DNA from: Candidatus Dadabacteria bacterium
GTDB lineage: Bacteria; Desulfobacterota_D; UBA1144; Nemesobacterales; Nemesobacteraceae
Assembly (NCBI GenBank): GCA_022822065.1
Contig: JAJECI010000008.1
Coordinates: forward strand, 53,254 to 117,253
Length of the DNA stretch: 64,000 nt
Reading direction: 5' to 3'
The notes below the pieces were generated by a model. It was not told where the DNA came from and searched no databases. It saw nothing but the letters and a program-made list of their open reading frames with translations. A program made the position numbers and the translations under genes. Shown piece after piece: positions 18,170 to 27,839 of the stretch. Numbering within the stretch: the stretch's first letter is position 1; the number at the start of each line of letters is the position of its first letter.

Positions 18170-19036
18170 TTACCTTCTGCCATACTCAAAAAAGCCTTTT
18201 CCCGTTTTTCTGCCCAGATTTCCCGCCTCCACCATTTCCTTAAGCAGCGGAGCGGGTCTGAACTTCGGGTCTCCATATTCCGCGTAGAGAACGTCAAGTA
18301 CGCTCAGGGTGACGTCAAGCCCTATAAGGTCCGCAAGCGCAAGCGGCCCTATGGGATGATTCGCTCCGAGTTTCATGGCGTTATCAATCTCCGCCGCCGC
18401 GGCAATACCTTCATCAAGGGCAAAAATCGCTTCGTTAATCATCGGCAGCAGAATCCTGTTTACAACGAATCCGGCGCTGTCTTTCGCCATAATCGGATAC
18501 TTATCAAGACTCCGCGCAAATTCCATCGTCTGCTCAAGGGTCTCAGGGGATGTCTCGGCAGTATTGATCACTTCAACCAGCTTCATTATCGGTGCGGGAT
18601 TAAAAAAGTGCATTCCAACAACTTTTTGGGGCCTGGAAGTGTTCACGGCAAGCTCCGTAACCGACAGGGTCGATGTGTTAGTGGCAATAATGGTGTCTTC
18701 TCCGGTGTTCTCCTCGATCTTGGAGAAAACCGCCTTTTTAAGGTCCATATCCTCGCTTGCGGCTTCAATCACGATATCCGCATCGCGGAAATCACCGTAG
18801 TCTTCGGTCGGGTGAATCCTTGAGACGATCAGGGTGACCTGCTCCTCGTCGATTTTGCCTCTTCGCGCCAGTCTGCCAAGACTTTTTTCTATTTTTGCGA
18901 CCGCACCTTCCGCAATATCTTTCTCAATATCCAAAAGAACGACGTTCTTCCCCGCTGAGGCAACAAGCTCGGCTATGCCTGAACCCATAGTGCCAGCCCC
19001 CACGATACCTGCAGTGTTTATGTTTGACTCGGACAT
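18170..19036 (-). CDS. 3-hydroxybutyryl-CoA (3-hydroxyacyl-CoA) dehydrogenase
   Basis: 288 residues: Rossmann NAD-binding domain beginning [17 protein letters not shown] and an all-helical dimerisation domain with [11 protein letters not shown] and [13 protein letters not shown]. It is the single-domain short-chain type (Hbd/FadB2-like), oxidising 3-hydroxyacyl-CoA to the 3-keto form. It is 11 bases upstream of the hydratase gene. Confidence 0.95.
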   Translation of the reverse strand: MSESNINTAGIVGAGTMGSGIAELVASAGKNVVLLDIEKDIAEGAVAKIEKSLGRLARRGKIDEEQVTLIVSRIHPTEDYGDFRDADIVIEAASEDMDLKKAVFSKIEENTGEDTIIATNTSTLSVTELAVNTSRPQKVVGMHFFNPAPIMKLVEVINTAETSPETLEQTMEFARSLDKYPIMAKDSAGFVVNRILLPMINEAIFALDEGIAAAAEIDNAMKLGANHPIGPLALADLIGLDVTLSVLDVLYAEYGDPKFRPAPLLKEMVEAGNLGRKTGKGFFEYGRR

Positions 19037-19084
19037 GCTTTTCTCCCGGCTAATAACTGATTATGAACCCTGAATTATAACACC

Positions 19085-20233
19085 TTAGAGCGACTCTGAA
19101 AGAACCTGCCTGGCGATAACGATCCTCTGTATCTCGGAGGTTCCTTCATATATCTCCGTTATCTTGGCGTCGCGGAAATGCCGTTCCACCGGATAATCGG
19201 TCGTATATCCGTTTCCTCCGTGCACCTGAATGCCCTTGGTCGCCACCCACATCGCGGTCTCCGAAGCGTAGAGCTTGGCCATGGAGGAGTGCTTGGCGTA
19301 TTTTTCTCCGCGGTCCTTCATCAAGGCCGCCTTGCAGGTAAGCAGCCTCGAGGCCTCGATCTTGGTCGCCATGTCGGCAAGGATGAACTGTATCCCCTGA
19401 AAATCCGAGATCTTCTTGCCGAAAGCCTCCCTTTCCCGGGAATACCGCGTCGAGGAGTCAAGGACCGCCTGGGCTATCCCCACGGCCTGTGCCGCGACCC
19501 CTATTCTTCCCGCATCAAGCGTTTTCATGGCGACCTTAAAGCCCTCTCCCTCTTTGCCGAGGACCCGGCTCGCCGACACCTCGCAGTTCTCAAAGACAAT
19601 CTGAGAGGTGCTTGTCCCCCTTATCCCGAGCTTGCTCTCCGATTTCCCAAGAGAGATTCCGGGAGCGTCGAGATCAACGATAAATGCCGTGATCCCGCCG
19701 CTTCGTTTCGTTTTATCGGTCTTCGCGAAAACCACGGCGACTTCCGCCTCGCGACCATTTGTAACCCAGCTTTTCGTTCCGTTAAGGATGTAAACCCCGC
19801 CTTTCTTCACGGCACTTGTCTTTAGGCTCGCCGCATCCGAACCCGACTCAGGTTCGCTAAGAGAGAAGCACCCCACGGCACCACGGCACATCCGCAGCAG
19901 GTACTCTTCCTTCTGCTCCTCGGTGCCGAAATCAATAATCGGAGCGCATGCAAGGGAATTATGAGCCATAACTATCGCCCCGGTTGAAGCGCAGGCCCTG
20001 GATATCTCCTCAAGGGCAATCACGTATGAGAGGCAATCAAGACCGCTTCCGCCGTAGCGTTCCTCAACGAAATGGCCCATAAAGCCCAGGTCAAACAGCT
20101 TTTCCACGATTTCCGAGGGAAAAGCGCTGGTTTTGTCGATTTCAGAGGCAGCCGGTTTGATTTCTTTTTCGGCGAACTCCAAGGCGAGATTTTTGATTAG
20201 ACGCTGCTCTTGCGTAAGAGTCGAGGCGAGCAT
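19085..20233 (-). CDS. Acyl-CoA dehydrogenase
   Basis: 382 residues with the standard ACAD domains. FAD-binding segments include [16 protein letters not shown] and SWVTNG, and the C-terminal catalytic base is the Glu of [11 protein letters not shown]. The sequence is of the short/medium-chain (butyryl-CoA dehydrogenase-like) type. It is the first gene of the beta-oxidation operon; its electrons would pass to ETF, which is not encoded here. Confidence 0.95.
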   Translation of the reverse strand: MLASTLTQEQRLIKNLALEFAEKEIKPAASEIDKTSAFPSEIVEKLFDLGFMGHFVEERYGGSGLDCLSYVIALEEISRACASTGAIVMAHNSLACAPIIDFGTEEQKEEYLLRMCRGAVGCFSLSEPESGSDAASLKTSAVKKGGVYILNGTKSWVTNGREAEVAVVFAKTDKTKRSGGITAFIVDLDAPGISLGKSESKLGIRGTSTSQIVFENCEVSASRVLGKEGEGFKVAMKTLDAGRIGVAAQAVGIAQAVLDSSTRYSREREAFGKKISDFQGIQFILADMATKIEASRLLTCKAALMKDRGEKYAKHSSMAKLYASETAMWVATKGIQVHGGNGYTTDYPVERHFRDAKITEIYEGTSEIQRIVIARQVLSESL

Positions 20234-20400
20234 TGTGTGCGATTCCCTTTTTTAGGACTTGAGTATGCGGAAATTTTAATTTACCCCTGTCTAAAAGGCA
20301 AAAAAACCTGATTCATTTCATCATCCTGCACTTAACCAGACTTAATAAAGATTCTGGATTTTAAGGAGCGAGCGAGGCAGAACGAGAGGCTAAGAATCTC

Positions 20401-22761
20401 TCAAGAATTCACAGGAGGCAGGGAGCCGTCAGAATTCGCATCGAACTTCATCAGAAGCGGCGGCAGGAGAAGGAAATCGGCCATCAGGGCTAAAGTGATT
20501 ACAAGCGCTGTGAGCTTGCCCATCGCTGAATTGAGTTCGAAATTGGAAAAACTCACCACGACAAAACCCGCCACTAGCACAAGCGAGGTCGTGAGCAGTG
20601 CCTGACCCACGGTTCGGAAGGAAACCAGTACCGCGTCAGCAGAGGTGGAACCGAGTTCACGCCGGGTCCGCTGATACCTGCTGAGAAAGTGAACAGTATC
20701 GTCGACCACGATACCCAACGTCATGGCCGCTACCATCGAGAGCGATACGCCCACTTCTCCGACTGTCAAACCCCATATACCGAAGCCCAATGCCCCGGGA
20801 ACCAGGTTCGGGACCATGCTCGTAATTCCGAGTCGCCATGATCGCAGCGCGAAGATGAGGATGAAGGAAATTCCGACGAGAGCAAGCGTGGTTCCGACGA
20901 GCATGGAGATGATATTTCGCTGGCCGAGATGGGCAAACATCAAAGTGGTGCCGGAACTCACCGGACCGGCAATATTCGGCGCGTGATCCGCGAGCCATCG
21001 CAGCACGCGCTCGTCAAGCGCGATCACTTCTTTTGATGAGAGCGTCTGCGTCAACGCTACCATCCGGGTGGCTGACTTGTCGACGTCGATCCGGTTGTTG
21101 AGATCAAAACCATAGGGCAGAGAGAGCTCGTAGAGGAGCAGGTACTGCGCAGCCAGCTCCCGGTCTGCGGGTAGCCGGTAATAGGCCGGATCGTCCCCGT
21201 TCATGCTCCTGTTGAGCCGTCGGAAGGTATCGGTGATGACATTTACGTGCATCGTTTCAGGCTGCTCCCTGTACCACTCGGCAAACGCTTCGACATCGGA
21301 TAGATACGCCGGATCGCTGACCCCACCCGGGGAACGCGACGGGAGCGAATACTCCATGGCATACAAACCGGTGAGGTTATTCACGATGAATTCAGAGTCT
21401 CTTCGGAATTCAACGCTCTCGTCAAAGTAGCGGAGGAAGACGTCGTTCAGCTGGTTCTGAAAAATCCCTGCCACGAGCACTACCACGATCAGCCCGGAAC
21501 CCCAGAGCAATTGCCGGCTTCGGCGTACCACGAACTTGCCGAACATGGCTATCACAGAATTCTCTCGGGGCAGGGATGCGCGCACCCGAACCGGCAGCAG
21601 CGAGAGCAACGCTGGCAGAAAAGTTACGGAGAGTACGAATGCTGCGCCAACACCAAACGCAACGAAGCTGCCCAGATGACGGAAAGGGGGCGAATCGGAG
21701 AAGTTCAAGGCCAGAAAGCCGAGCGTGGTGGTCAGGCTTGACAGGAAGACCGGCTGAAGGTTCACCCGAATCGACTCGACAACCGCATCCCGCCTAGCCC
21801 TGCCGCCGCGATCATCAGGCGTGCGGGACGCCGCATCGTGCATGTAGCTTATAAAGCTGGAATAAATGTGGACGCAGTTGGCAATAGCCACCGTCAGTAC
21901 GACGACCGGGGCGACCGCCGAAGGCGATGTCATTGGAAGTCCCACCCAGCCCCCGATGCCCACAGCGGTCATCGCCGACATCGTCACGACCAGCATTATC
22001 GCGAACGTCCCTGAAAATCCCCGCGTCAGCAACAGGAGCATTAACGTCATTGCCGCGAAACTCGCCGGGATGAAGGTTCTCAGATCTTTCAGCGACACCT
22101 CCATAAGGGTCTGGTCAAAAAACACCATTCCAGCCAATCGTACATCAATGCCGGGGAAACGCTCCCGGACCTCATTCGCGAGTTTGCGTGCGTACTCAGC
22201 GACCTCTGTGCCTTCACGCAATTCGTCCTCGCCCGGCAACTGCACTGAGACGTTTACTCCTGCAACACCGCCGTCGCGTGCCAGCAGACGCCCCGCGAGA
22301 ACCGGTTCCGCCAAGGCGATTGCGCGAATCCTTGATCGCTCGTCGGCATCACCGTAAGCACTCTCGTCCACCAGTTCACGCACCAGTATCTCGTCGCCGT
22401 CGGCCGTGGTATTCTGAAAGTTGATGATGGAGTCGGCGCGGTTCGCGAATGGAATCTGCCAGGCCTGTTCGGTAAGCCACGCCGTAGCTTCAAGGGTGAG
22501 AGCCGACGTAGCGTCCCGGTCCTCCGGCACGACGGCAAAAAAGACGTTGTCGCTCTTGCCGTACATATCCTCCATCTCTTGGTACGCAAGGAGCTGGGGG
22601 CTGTTTTTGGAAAAGTAGATGCGGTGGTCGGTCGAGAACTCAAGCAACAACGTGCCGCTTGTTGCAATCCCGGTCAAGACAATGGCGGCTACGATGATCG
22701 GCCACCGCAGCATGATGACCCAGCTGCCCAGCCGTGACTCCATCTCACTCAGCAACTTCAT
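20401..22761 (-). CDS. RND-superfamily (MMPL-type) lipid exporter, copy 1
   Basis: 786 residues with the two-fold RND topology: one membrane helix near residues 18-40, a periplasmic domain (about 45-210), five helices (about 215-400), a second repeat with one helix (about 410-430), another periplasmic domain, and five helices (about 620-775). The conserved GIVVDDTVHFLSRY motif of the MMPL/HpnN group is present. This group moves lipids such as hopanoids or mycolates rather than drugs. ATG at 22761 is chosen over a TTG at 22770. It is the last gene of a three-gene minus-strand set with the LolA-like and barrel genes. It is clearly paralogous to the exporter at 39115-41445. Confidence 0.92.
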   Translation of the reverse strand: MKLLSEMESRLGSWVIMLRWPIIVAAIVLTGIATSGTLLLEFSTDHRIYFSKNSPQLLAYQEMEDMYGKSDNVFFAVVPEDRDATSALTLEATAWLTEQAWQIPFANRADSIINFQNTTADGDEILVRELVDESAYGDADERSRIRAIALAEPVLAGRLLARDGGVAGVNVSVQLPGEDELREGTEVAEYARKLANEVRERFPGIDVRLAGMVFFDQTLMEVSLKDLRTFIPASFAAMTLMLLLLTRGFSGTFAIMLVVTMSAMTAVGIGGWVGLPMTSPSAVAPVVVLTVAIANCVHIYSSFISYMHDAASRTPDDRGGRARRDAVVESIRVNLQPVFLSSLTTTLGFLALNFSDSPPFRHLGSFVAFGVGAAFVLSVTFLPALLSLLPVRVRASLPRENSVIAMFGKFVVRRSRQLLWGSGLIVVVLVAGIFQNQLNDVFLRYFDESVEFRRDSEFIVNNLTGLYAMEYSLPSRSPGGVSDPAYLSDVEAFAEWYREQPETMHVNVITDTFRRLNRSMNGDDPAYYRLPADRELAAQYLLLYELSLPYGFDLNNRIDVDKSATRMVALTQTLSSKEVIALDERVLRWLADHAPNIAGPVSSGTTLMFAHLGQRNIISMLVGTTLALVGISFILIFALRSWRLGITSMVPNLVPGALGFGIWGLTVGEVGVSLSMVAAMTLGIVVDDTVHFLSRYQRTRRELGSTSADAVLVSFRTVGQALLTTSLVLVAGFVVVSFSNFELNSAMGKLTALVITLALMADFLLLPPLLMKFDANSDGSLPPVNS

Positions 22762-22992
22762 TATTGCCAAAACAGGGAATCTGGCTTGCGCTCAAGACTA
22801 AGGGCCAAGCCCCCGCTTTCCGGGTCATGGGTTCTAGGAATGGTTGAAGACATCTGTATTCCGCCGTTTTTCATGGGTTTGATCAATCCAACTTACGGAA
22901 GCGCTCCGTCCGTCGCGTAGTATATTCACCCAATTTCAGATGCAGCCACTCCGGCGGGTGGCAAACCGGGCGGGGCAGTCCGGAAATCCTCT

Positions 22993-23814
22993 CTACCGTA
23001 TCCGCTTCAGCGCTGTTCTGGTAAAGTCCTTGGCGTCGAGATCGGTCCCGAACTTGTAGTCTGACCATAGCAGCACGGTACTCTTGCCCGTCAGCAGGTT
23101 TGTCATCGTTATCGTGCTGCTCCGCCAAAATCGATCAAGGTATTTTGCGTAGCCTTCCACGACCATCGTCTTGAGATGCTCATTCCTGCGGTCGAAGTAG
23201 TGGACCTGAATTGTCCGAAGTTCCTCCCGGTCGAGCCAAACCAGTTGGCGGGAATAGCCGGAATCCTGGCTTTTCGGTGTACGCTCCAGAACTAGACACT
23301 TGAGATCACCGCAGGGCTCTTCGCGAAGAAACCGGTGAGTAAATTTCCCGACCTCAACCGCTCCCATGTCTTCATAGGAGAACTCGCTTCCCATGAAAGA
23401 CCCGGATTGTTTCGAGGCGCTGATGCCTTTCACCCGCTTCAGGGCGGGAAGATAGAGCCACTGCTGGTCTGGCCCCTCCTTGTGGGCGTGGACCAGAAAA
23501 GCGGTCCCTTTGACATCCTTTGGGTGGTCAAACACAAACAGAGTTCGATCGCCTTCCTCCTGGGCTTCCATGACTTTGAGGCGGAGTGAGCGCTGGGTTT
23601 CTTTCCCCTGCTTGTTACGCAGCGTCATAGTCAGGCTTGCGGTGAAATTGCCGAAGCCCTTCTGGCGCTCACGAGATTCGGTTGCAACCTTGAAACCCAC
23701 TTCCTCAGCGGTACCACTCAGGAGATCGGAATACGACTCAGCCGGCCAGAAACAAATTGCAAGAAAGCTCCCAAGAACCGTAAGTACTATGCGTGGAATT
23801 GAAGACCGAATCAT
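22993..23814 (-). CDS. LolA-like outer-membrane lipoprotein-sorting/lipid-binding protein
   Basis: 273 residues with an N-terminal signal peptide (hydrophobic VLTVLGSFLAICFW) followed by a half-barrel of the LolA-like family (PF17131 type: QWLYLPALKRVKGISASKQSGSF is typical). In many bacteria these genes sit beside MMPL exporters and are thought to carry lipids in the periplasm. ATG at 23814 with AGGAGGAG 3 bases upstream, and an excellent promoter directly before it. The RND exporter follows 231 bases downstream on the same strand. Confidence 0.85.
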   Translation of the reverse strand: MIRSSIPRIVLTVLGSFLAICFWPAESYSDLLSGTAEEVGFKVATESRERQKGFGNFTASLTMTLRNKQGKETQRSLRLKVMEAQEEGDRTLFVFDHPKDVKGTAFLVHAHKEGPDQQWLYLPALKRVKGISASKQSGSFMGSEFSYEDMGAVEVGKFTHRFLREEPCGDLKCLVLERTPKSQDSGYSRQLVWLDREELRTIQVHYFDRRNEHLKTMVVEGYAKYLDRFWRSSTITMTNLLTGKSTVLLWSDYKFGTDLDAKDFTRTALKRIR

Positions 23815-23832
23815 TGGCTCCTCCTGCTAATG

Positions 23833-23861
23833 GATATAAACAAAACCGGAGATATAGTCAA
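23833..23861 (-). promoter_or_regulatory. Sigma-70 promoter of the LolA-like gene with shared island motif
   Basis: On the minus strand: TTGACT, exactly 17 bases, TATATC. The -35 box is embedded in the motif ACCAGATTTGACTATAT (23852-23868), which recurs identically before the P450 gene. The predicted transcript start leaves only about a dozen bases before the ATG, just enough for the AGGAGGAG ribosome site. Confidence 0.6.
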
Positions 23862-24029
23862 ATCTGGTGCGTGGGGACAGGAGCAAGCGGCAGACCGATC
23901 CCTGATTTCCCCTCGATTCCATTTTTGAATCTGACTCCGGTTATCACTTTTCCGGGAAAGTCATAGGATACCATCAGTTCATTTCGGCCTTTCTCAAGAC
24001 ACTGTGCTGCTTTCGGGCCCTGGTCTAAT

Positions 24030-25376
24030 TCAGAAACTGTAGCCCAGATTGATCTTTACGTAGCTGTCGCGCCGCACGTAGTATATGAAGTCGTCTTCGT
24101 CGATATCCAGAAAAGCCGAGGTCTCAATATGCAGAAGCCAGTTGTCCGAAGAAAGGCGACGCTTGAACTCGCCCGCGAGGACGCGACTGCTCTTGTTGAG
24201 GGAACCCAAAACGCTGACGACAAATTCGGTGCCATGCGTATCGTTCAACCCGAGACGCGCGGCAATGAACAGGTCGTTCTCGAATGCATTGGTCGCCCAC
24301 CGGCCACGTCCATCGTAAGCCCATTCGGCGAACAGGATCAGATCAGAGTTCGAGCCCAGTATGGAATAGAGCGTGTACTCGCTACCCAGGATAAAAGCCG
24401 CGTAGTCTTCCTCCTCTAAAGTATTGAGGTGTTGAATGTACCTGCTGTTCTTTGCGCCGGCGCGGTAGATGGCTTCCAGCTTGAGCAGCAGGGAACCCCT
24501 GTTAAGCTGGGCATCCACGCCGAATTGGCGAATCTTCTCGTAACGTGGAGCCAGGACCAGTCCGGAGTCGAGAAATATCGGCAAGAGTGTGGGCTCCCGT
24601 TGCGTACCGTTAAACACGCTGAGACCAATTTCGAGCGGCCCGAATAAGCCGCTGTACCGACTGGCAAGATCAATATTCCATTCTTTTGCACTGGATTCGT
24701 ATGAAATCATATCCTGGTCCACAATGAACTCATACCGCTGGCGACCGCGTGGGCCCGGATAGGTGCGCGCACGGTGCCATGTCGTCGCGAAAAATTCCAG
24801 CGCTCCCCATTCACCCGACCAGGTCAGATGGGCCATTGGCTGACCCATCTTTGTCTTTTCGTTCGGGTGTTCCGCGACATCGGTCTGATTGATGATGTCC
24901 ACCAGGGAACGCAACTCCACGACACCCCAAAACACCCGGTCGATGCCCAGGCGCAATTCCCATTCGCCGTCGCCGATATCGCCGTACATCAGCAGATAGG
25001 CCTCCCGGAAATCACCGTACGTGCGTTCCGGGTCCCCGGCATCGTACCGCAAAAAAGGAGTCACCGTTATGCTTGTGCCTTCGTCGTTCTCAACATAAAA
25101 CGTTGTCTCCAGGGCAAGCCCGCCAGCATACGAGCGCTGGTCAGGATACGCGGCGCTCTGGGGATACAGCCAAGCCTCAGTCGAGAGGCGCCCGGAGATA
25201 TCAACCTCGTCGGTGAAGCCGGCCGGGTACGCTGTGGTCGGAAGCATTGAAACAAGCACCCCCAGCACCACCGCGAAAATCGCCGGGAGGCGTGAGGCCG
25301 GAGCGCTCTTGCCGCCCTCACCGGGTGCGGGGAACGGACTTTTGATAGTCCTGCGCTGGGTTTCCTCAAACAACAT
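24030..25376 (-). CDS. Outer-membrane beta-barrel protein (DUF1302/alginate-export-like), putative
   Basis: 448 residues. A hydrophobic signal segment lies unusually far in (about residues 30-52, LPAIFAVVLGVLVSMLPTTAYPA), after which alternating strands with aromatic girdles run to the C-terminal KINLGYSF, a terminal Phe typical of outer-membrane barrels. I do not recognise a named family with certainty; it resembles the barrel proteins often encoded next to RND/MMPL exporters and LolA-like proteins. The three consecutive minus-strand genes could form an inner-membrane, periplasm, outer-membrane route for a lipid. The leader before the signal is long, so a downstream start is possible, but no good alternative ATG is seen. 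Confidence 0.75.
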   Translation of the reverse strand: MLFEETQRRTIKSPFPAPGEGGKSAPASRLPAIFAVVLGVLVSMLPTTAYPAGFTDEVDISGRLSTEAWLYPQSAAYPDQRSYAGGLALETTFYVENDEGTSITVTPFLRYDAGDPERTYGDFREAYLLMYGDIGDGEWELRLGIDRVFWGVVELRSLVDIINQTDVAEHPNEKTKMGQPMAHLTWSGEWGALEFFATTWHRARTYPGPRGRQRYEFIVDQDMISYESSAKEWNIDLASRYSGLFGPLEIGLSVFNGTQREPTLLPIFLDSGLVLAPRYEKIRQFGVDAQLNRGSLLLKLEAIYRAGAKNSRYIQHLNTLEEEDYAAFILGSEYTLYSILGSNSDLILFAEWAYDGRGRWATNAFENDLFIAARLGLNDTHGTEFVVSVLGSLNKSSRVLAGEFKRRLSSDNWLLHIETSAFLDIDEDDFIYYVRRDSYVKINLGYSF

Positions 25377-25442
25377 CGTGCTAGTGCGTCAGCCTTTTAC
25401 TTAGGAATATAGTAACCTAAATTCCCGCGTTCCGGGTCTTGA

Positions 25443-25466
25443 ACCAGAATTATATTCAAATCTGGT
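25443..25466. promoter_or_regulatory. Palindromic operator-like element
   Basis: ACCAGA on one side and TCTGGT on the other form an imperfect inverted repeat around an AT-rich core. The minus strand reads ACCAGATTTGAATATA, differing at one base from the 16 shared bases of the promoter motifs at 23.85 and 28.03 kb. It lies between the divergent barrel gene and the sterol methyltransferase gene, where one regulator could control both. Confidence 0.45.
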
Positions 25467-25611
25467 TTTATTGAGGTTCTGAAAAAAGCGGGCTTGGTGA
25501 TCCAAGGAATGTTTTTGACCCGCTGACGGAGATTGGATAAGATGGTTTCCGAAAATTTAGAAGAAAAGTTAAGGTGATAGGAAATCTTTCATTCTAAAGA
25601 GGGAAACACAA

Positions 25612-26613
25612 GTGGCAGATGACTTCCATAAACCAGTTTCAAATGCAGTTCCGCCGGATGATATTGTGGAAAGGCTCTCGAAGTACCGCAAAAGCCAGGG
25701 GATGAGCAAGGAAGAGTACGCCAGCACGGTAACGGCGTTTTATAATCTCATTACCGAATTTTGCGAGCGTGGATGGGGACAGTCGATTCACTTCGCAGTG
25801 ATGGATCCGGGGGTATCTTTCGAGGAATCCATTGCCAACCATGAGTATTTTCTCGGCGAAGCCATTGGATTGAGACCGGGAATGAAGGTGCTGGATGTCG
25901 GGTGTGGCATAGGCGGACCCCAGCGTGCCCTCGCAAGAAAGTTCGGCGCTTCGATCGTGGGCCTCAACATCAACGAATATCAGCTCGGGAAGTGCTCCGC
26001 GTATAACAGCGAGGCTGGCCTGGACCATCTCTGCAGCGTCCTGCACGGCGATTTCCTGAATATACCGGCGGAAGACGGGAGCTTCGACGCAGCTTACCAT
26101 ATCGAGGCCCTGTGTCATGCGCCGGATAAAACCGCAGCCCATGCCGAGATATTCCGTGTATTGCGGCCCGGTGCGGTCTTCGTCGGCTACGACGTGTGCA
26201 TGACCCCGCTTTACGACGGCGGAAACCCCGAGCACCGGGAACTCAAGGAAATAAACGAATATGTCTCCGCTCTTCCGGAAATCGCTTCATTCGCGGACGT
26301 AGACGACAGCCTGCGGGCAGTCGGTTTCGAACTTGTCGAGGCGCGTGACCGCGCTCTGGACGGCAACCCCAAGACGCCGTGGTATCAACCGCTGGAAGGG
26401 GGCAGCCTGAATCTGAGGAGTTTTTGGAGAACGGCCCTTGGCCGCAAAATCGCCTCGGCGGTTCTGCACGTTCTGGAAGGCGTACGCGCCGTACCCGAGG
26501 GGTCGTCCGAGGCACGGAAAATTATCAATTCCGTGGGCGACAGCCTCGTGGCCGCGGGACGTCTGGGAATTGTTACGCCCATGTACTACCACAAGGCGCG
26601 CAAACCGGGTTAA
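25612..26613 (+). CDS. Sterol C-24 methyltransferase-like protein (Erg6/SMT family), copy A
   Basis: 333 residues aligning along their whole length with eukaryotic Erg6/SMT. The sterol-binding region I is CERGWGQSIHFA (residues 51-62), the SAM site is LDVGCGIGG (94-102), region III is IEALCHAPD (164-172), region IV is PWYQPLEG (256-263), and the C-terminus LGIVTPMYYHKARKPG resembles Erg6 ends (FTPM...ARKP). Erg6 adds a methyl from SAM to the C-24 double bond of sterols. The aromatic Tyr-Glu-Tyr-Gly-Trp-Gly motif of yeast is Cys-Glu-Arg-Gly-Trp-Gly here. The start is a GTG with AGAGGG 8 bases upstream. The sterol reductase-like gene lies convergently 86 bases downstream. Confidence 0.88.
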   Translation: MADDFHKPVSNAVPPDDIVERLSKYRKSQGMSKEEYASTVTAFYNLITEFCERGWGQSIHFAVMDPGVSFEESIANHEYFLGEAIGLRPGMKVLDVGCGIGGPQRALARKFGASIVGLNINEYQLGKCSAYNSEAGLDHLCSVLHGDFLNIPAEDGSFDAAYHIEALCHAPDKTAAHAEIFRVLRPGAVFVGYDVCMTPLYDGGNPEHRELKEINEYVSALPEIASFADVDDSLRAVGFELVEARDRALDGNPKTPWYQPLEGGSLNLRSFWRTALGRKIASAVLHVLEGVRAVPEGSSEARKIINSVGDSLVAAGRLGIVTPMYYHKARKPG

Positions 26614-26699
26614 CCCGTAAAGTAATCGGGGCCAACGCAAGCACGATGCGGGCCGGCGGCGACTGTAATCACCCCGCACGGACTCCGCAGGAAATCCTC

Positions 26700-27839
26700 T
26701 CAATAAATGCCAGGGAAAATCCGGTATTTCACCCGTGCCTGATACTCCGCCCACTTCTCGGCACCGTATTTCTCGGCACAGTACACATCGTCAAAATGCT
26801 GACGGAAGGTAAAAAACGTTACGACGAAGATAAAGTAGGTCCACGCCCAGAGATTAGTGAAATAGCCGAATGCCAGGGCAATTGAAAGGCCAAGGAAGCC
26901 TTCGCCCAGGTAATTGAAGTGGCGAGCGGCACCCCAGAAGCCGCTGCACAGGATCTTGCGGTCGCCAGCCTCGATGTACTCAGGCTCGATGAGCCCGAGA
27001 AACTTGCGGTCGGGCCATCGCTTGAATGTGTATTTCTGCATGTTGGCGCCGCGCGAGATGCCCCACCCGAACAGGAACAGCACAGGCGTTCCAATAAGCC
27101 AGACATACGTCCACGCCGACGAAAATCCGGGAGACGGATAAACGGCCATGCCCCACAACGGGAGGATGAACAGCCACCCGTAGACCACGAGGCCTCCCCA
27201 GAACATTTTGAAGCCGAGACGCTCATGGATCAGATCGTAGGTATATAGCTGGACGCGCTCGAAGATGAAATAGTCCAGTATATAGAATGTGTAGAATGCC
27301 GCATACAGGAAAACGCCCGGATTGTAGTTCTCGCCAAAGAGTTCGTAGTTGTACGCGGCTCCGGACAGGGCGTTTAGCGCCAGCATCGTCCCGCCGACCA
27401 CATAGAAATACATCTTCACATCGAAGCGGTCGTTGAAAAACGACATCTCCTGCGCTCGTCCGTCCCAAAGTGCCAGAAGCGGGTTCTTTATCTTGCCTTG
27501 CGGCTGACTGAAGACCGCTATGATTGCAAAGATCGTGGTGAATACCGTTCCGCCGACCACTGCATAGATCGTGGACCGGTAAAACCAGTCGCGCGGCATC
27601 CCGGTGAGTTCAAAAGCCCACACGATCAGCGCAACCACAAACACCAAAAGACCGTTCAGCCTATACTTGCGGGGCTCGCCGGTCTCCGGGTTTGTAACGT
27701 AGCCGGGAACCCACTTTCCGGGCAGTATAATCTGCACCAGGAAAAACACGGCGAAGATCACCAGCGGGGTGAAAAACCCCGCAATCGCTTCCGCCCGAGA
27801 AAGCTCGAAAAGGTGGACGATACCAAGCCATTCAATCAT
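26700..27839 (-). CDS. ERG4/ERG24-family sterol reductase-like membrane protein
   Basis: 379 residues, about 9-10 membrane helices. The C-terminal third carries the family signature LCSGFWGAARHFNYLGEG (yeast/plant form: SGWWG-ARH-NY-GD) followed by FDDVYCAEKYG and KYRIFPGIY, matching the end of delta14/delta7/delta24(28) sterol reductases and the lamin B receptor. These enzymes use NADPH to reduce sterol ring or side-chain double bonds; which bond cannot be predicted. A GNxxYDF-like cytosolic loop appears in variant form (NPLLALWDGRAQE). It is transcribed divergently from the P450 gene and convergently with methyltransferase A. Confidence 0.85.
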   Translation of the reverse strand: MIEWLGIVHLFELSRAEAIAGFFTPLVIFAVFFLVQIILPGKWVPGYVTNPETGEPRKYRLNGLLVFVVALIVWAFELTGMPRDWFYRSTIYAVVGGTVFTTIFAIIAVFSQPQGKIKNPLLALWDGRAQEMSFFNDRFDVKMYFYVVGGTMLALNALSGAAYNYELFGENYNPGVFLYAAFYTFYILDYFIFERVQLYTYDLIHERLGFKMFWGGLVVYGWLFILPLWGMAVYPSPGFSSAWTYVWLIGTPVLFLFGWGISRGANMQKYTFKRWPDRKFLGLIEPEYIEAGDRKILCSGFWGAARHFNYLGEGFLGLSIALAFGYFTNLWAWTYFIFVVTFFTFRQHFDDVYCAEKYGAEKWAEYQARVKYRIFPGIY

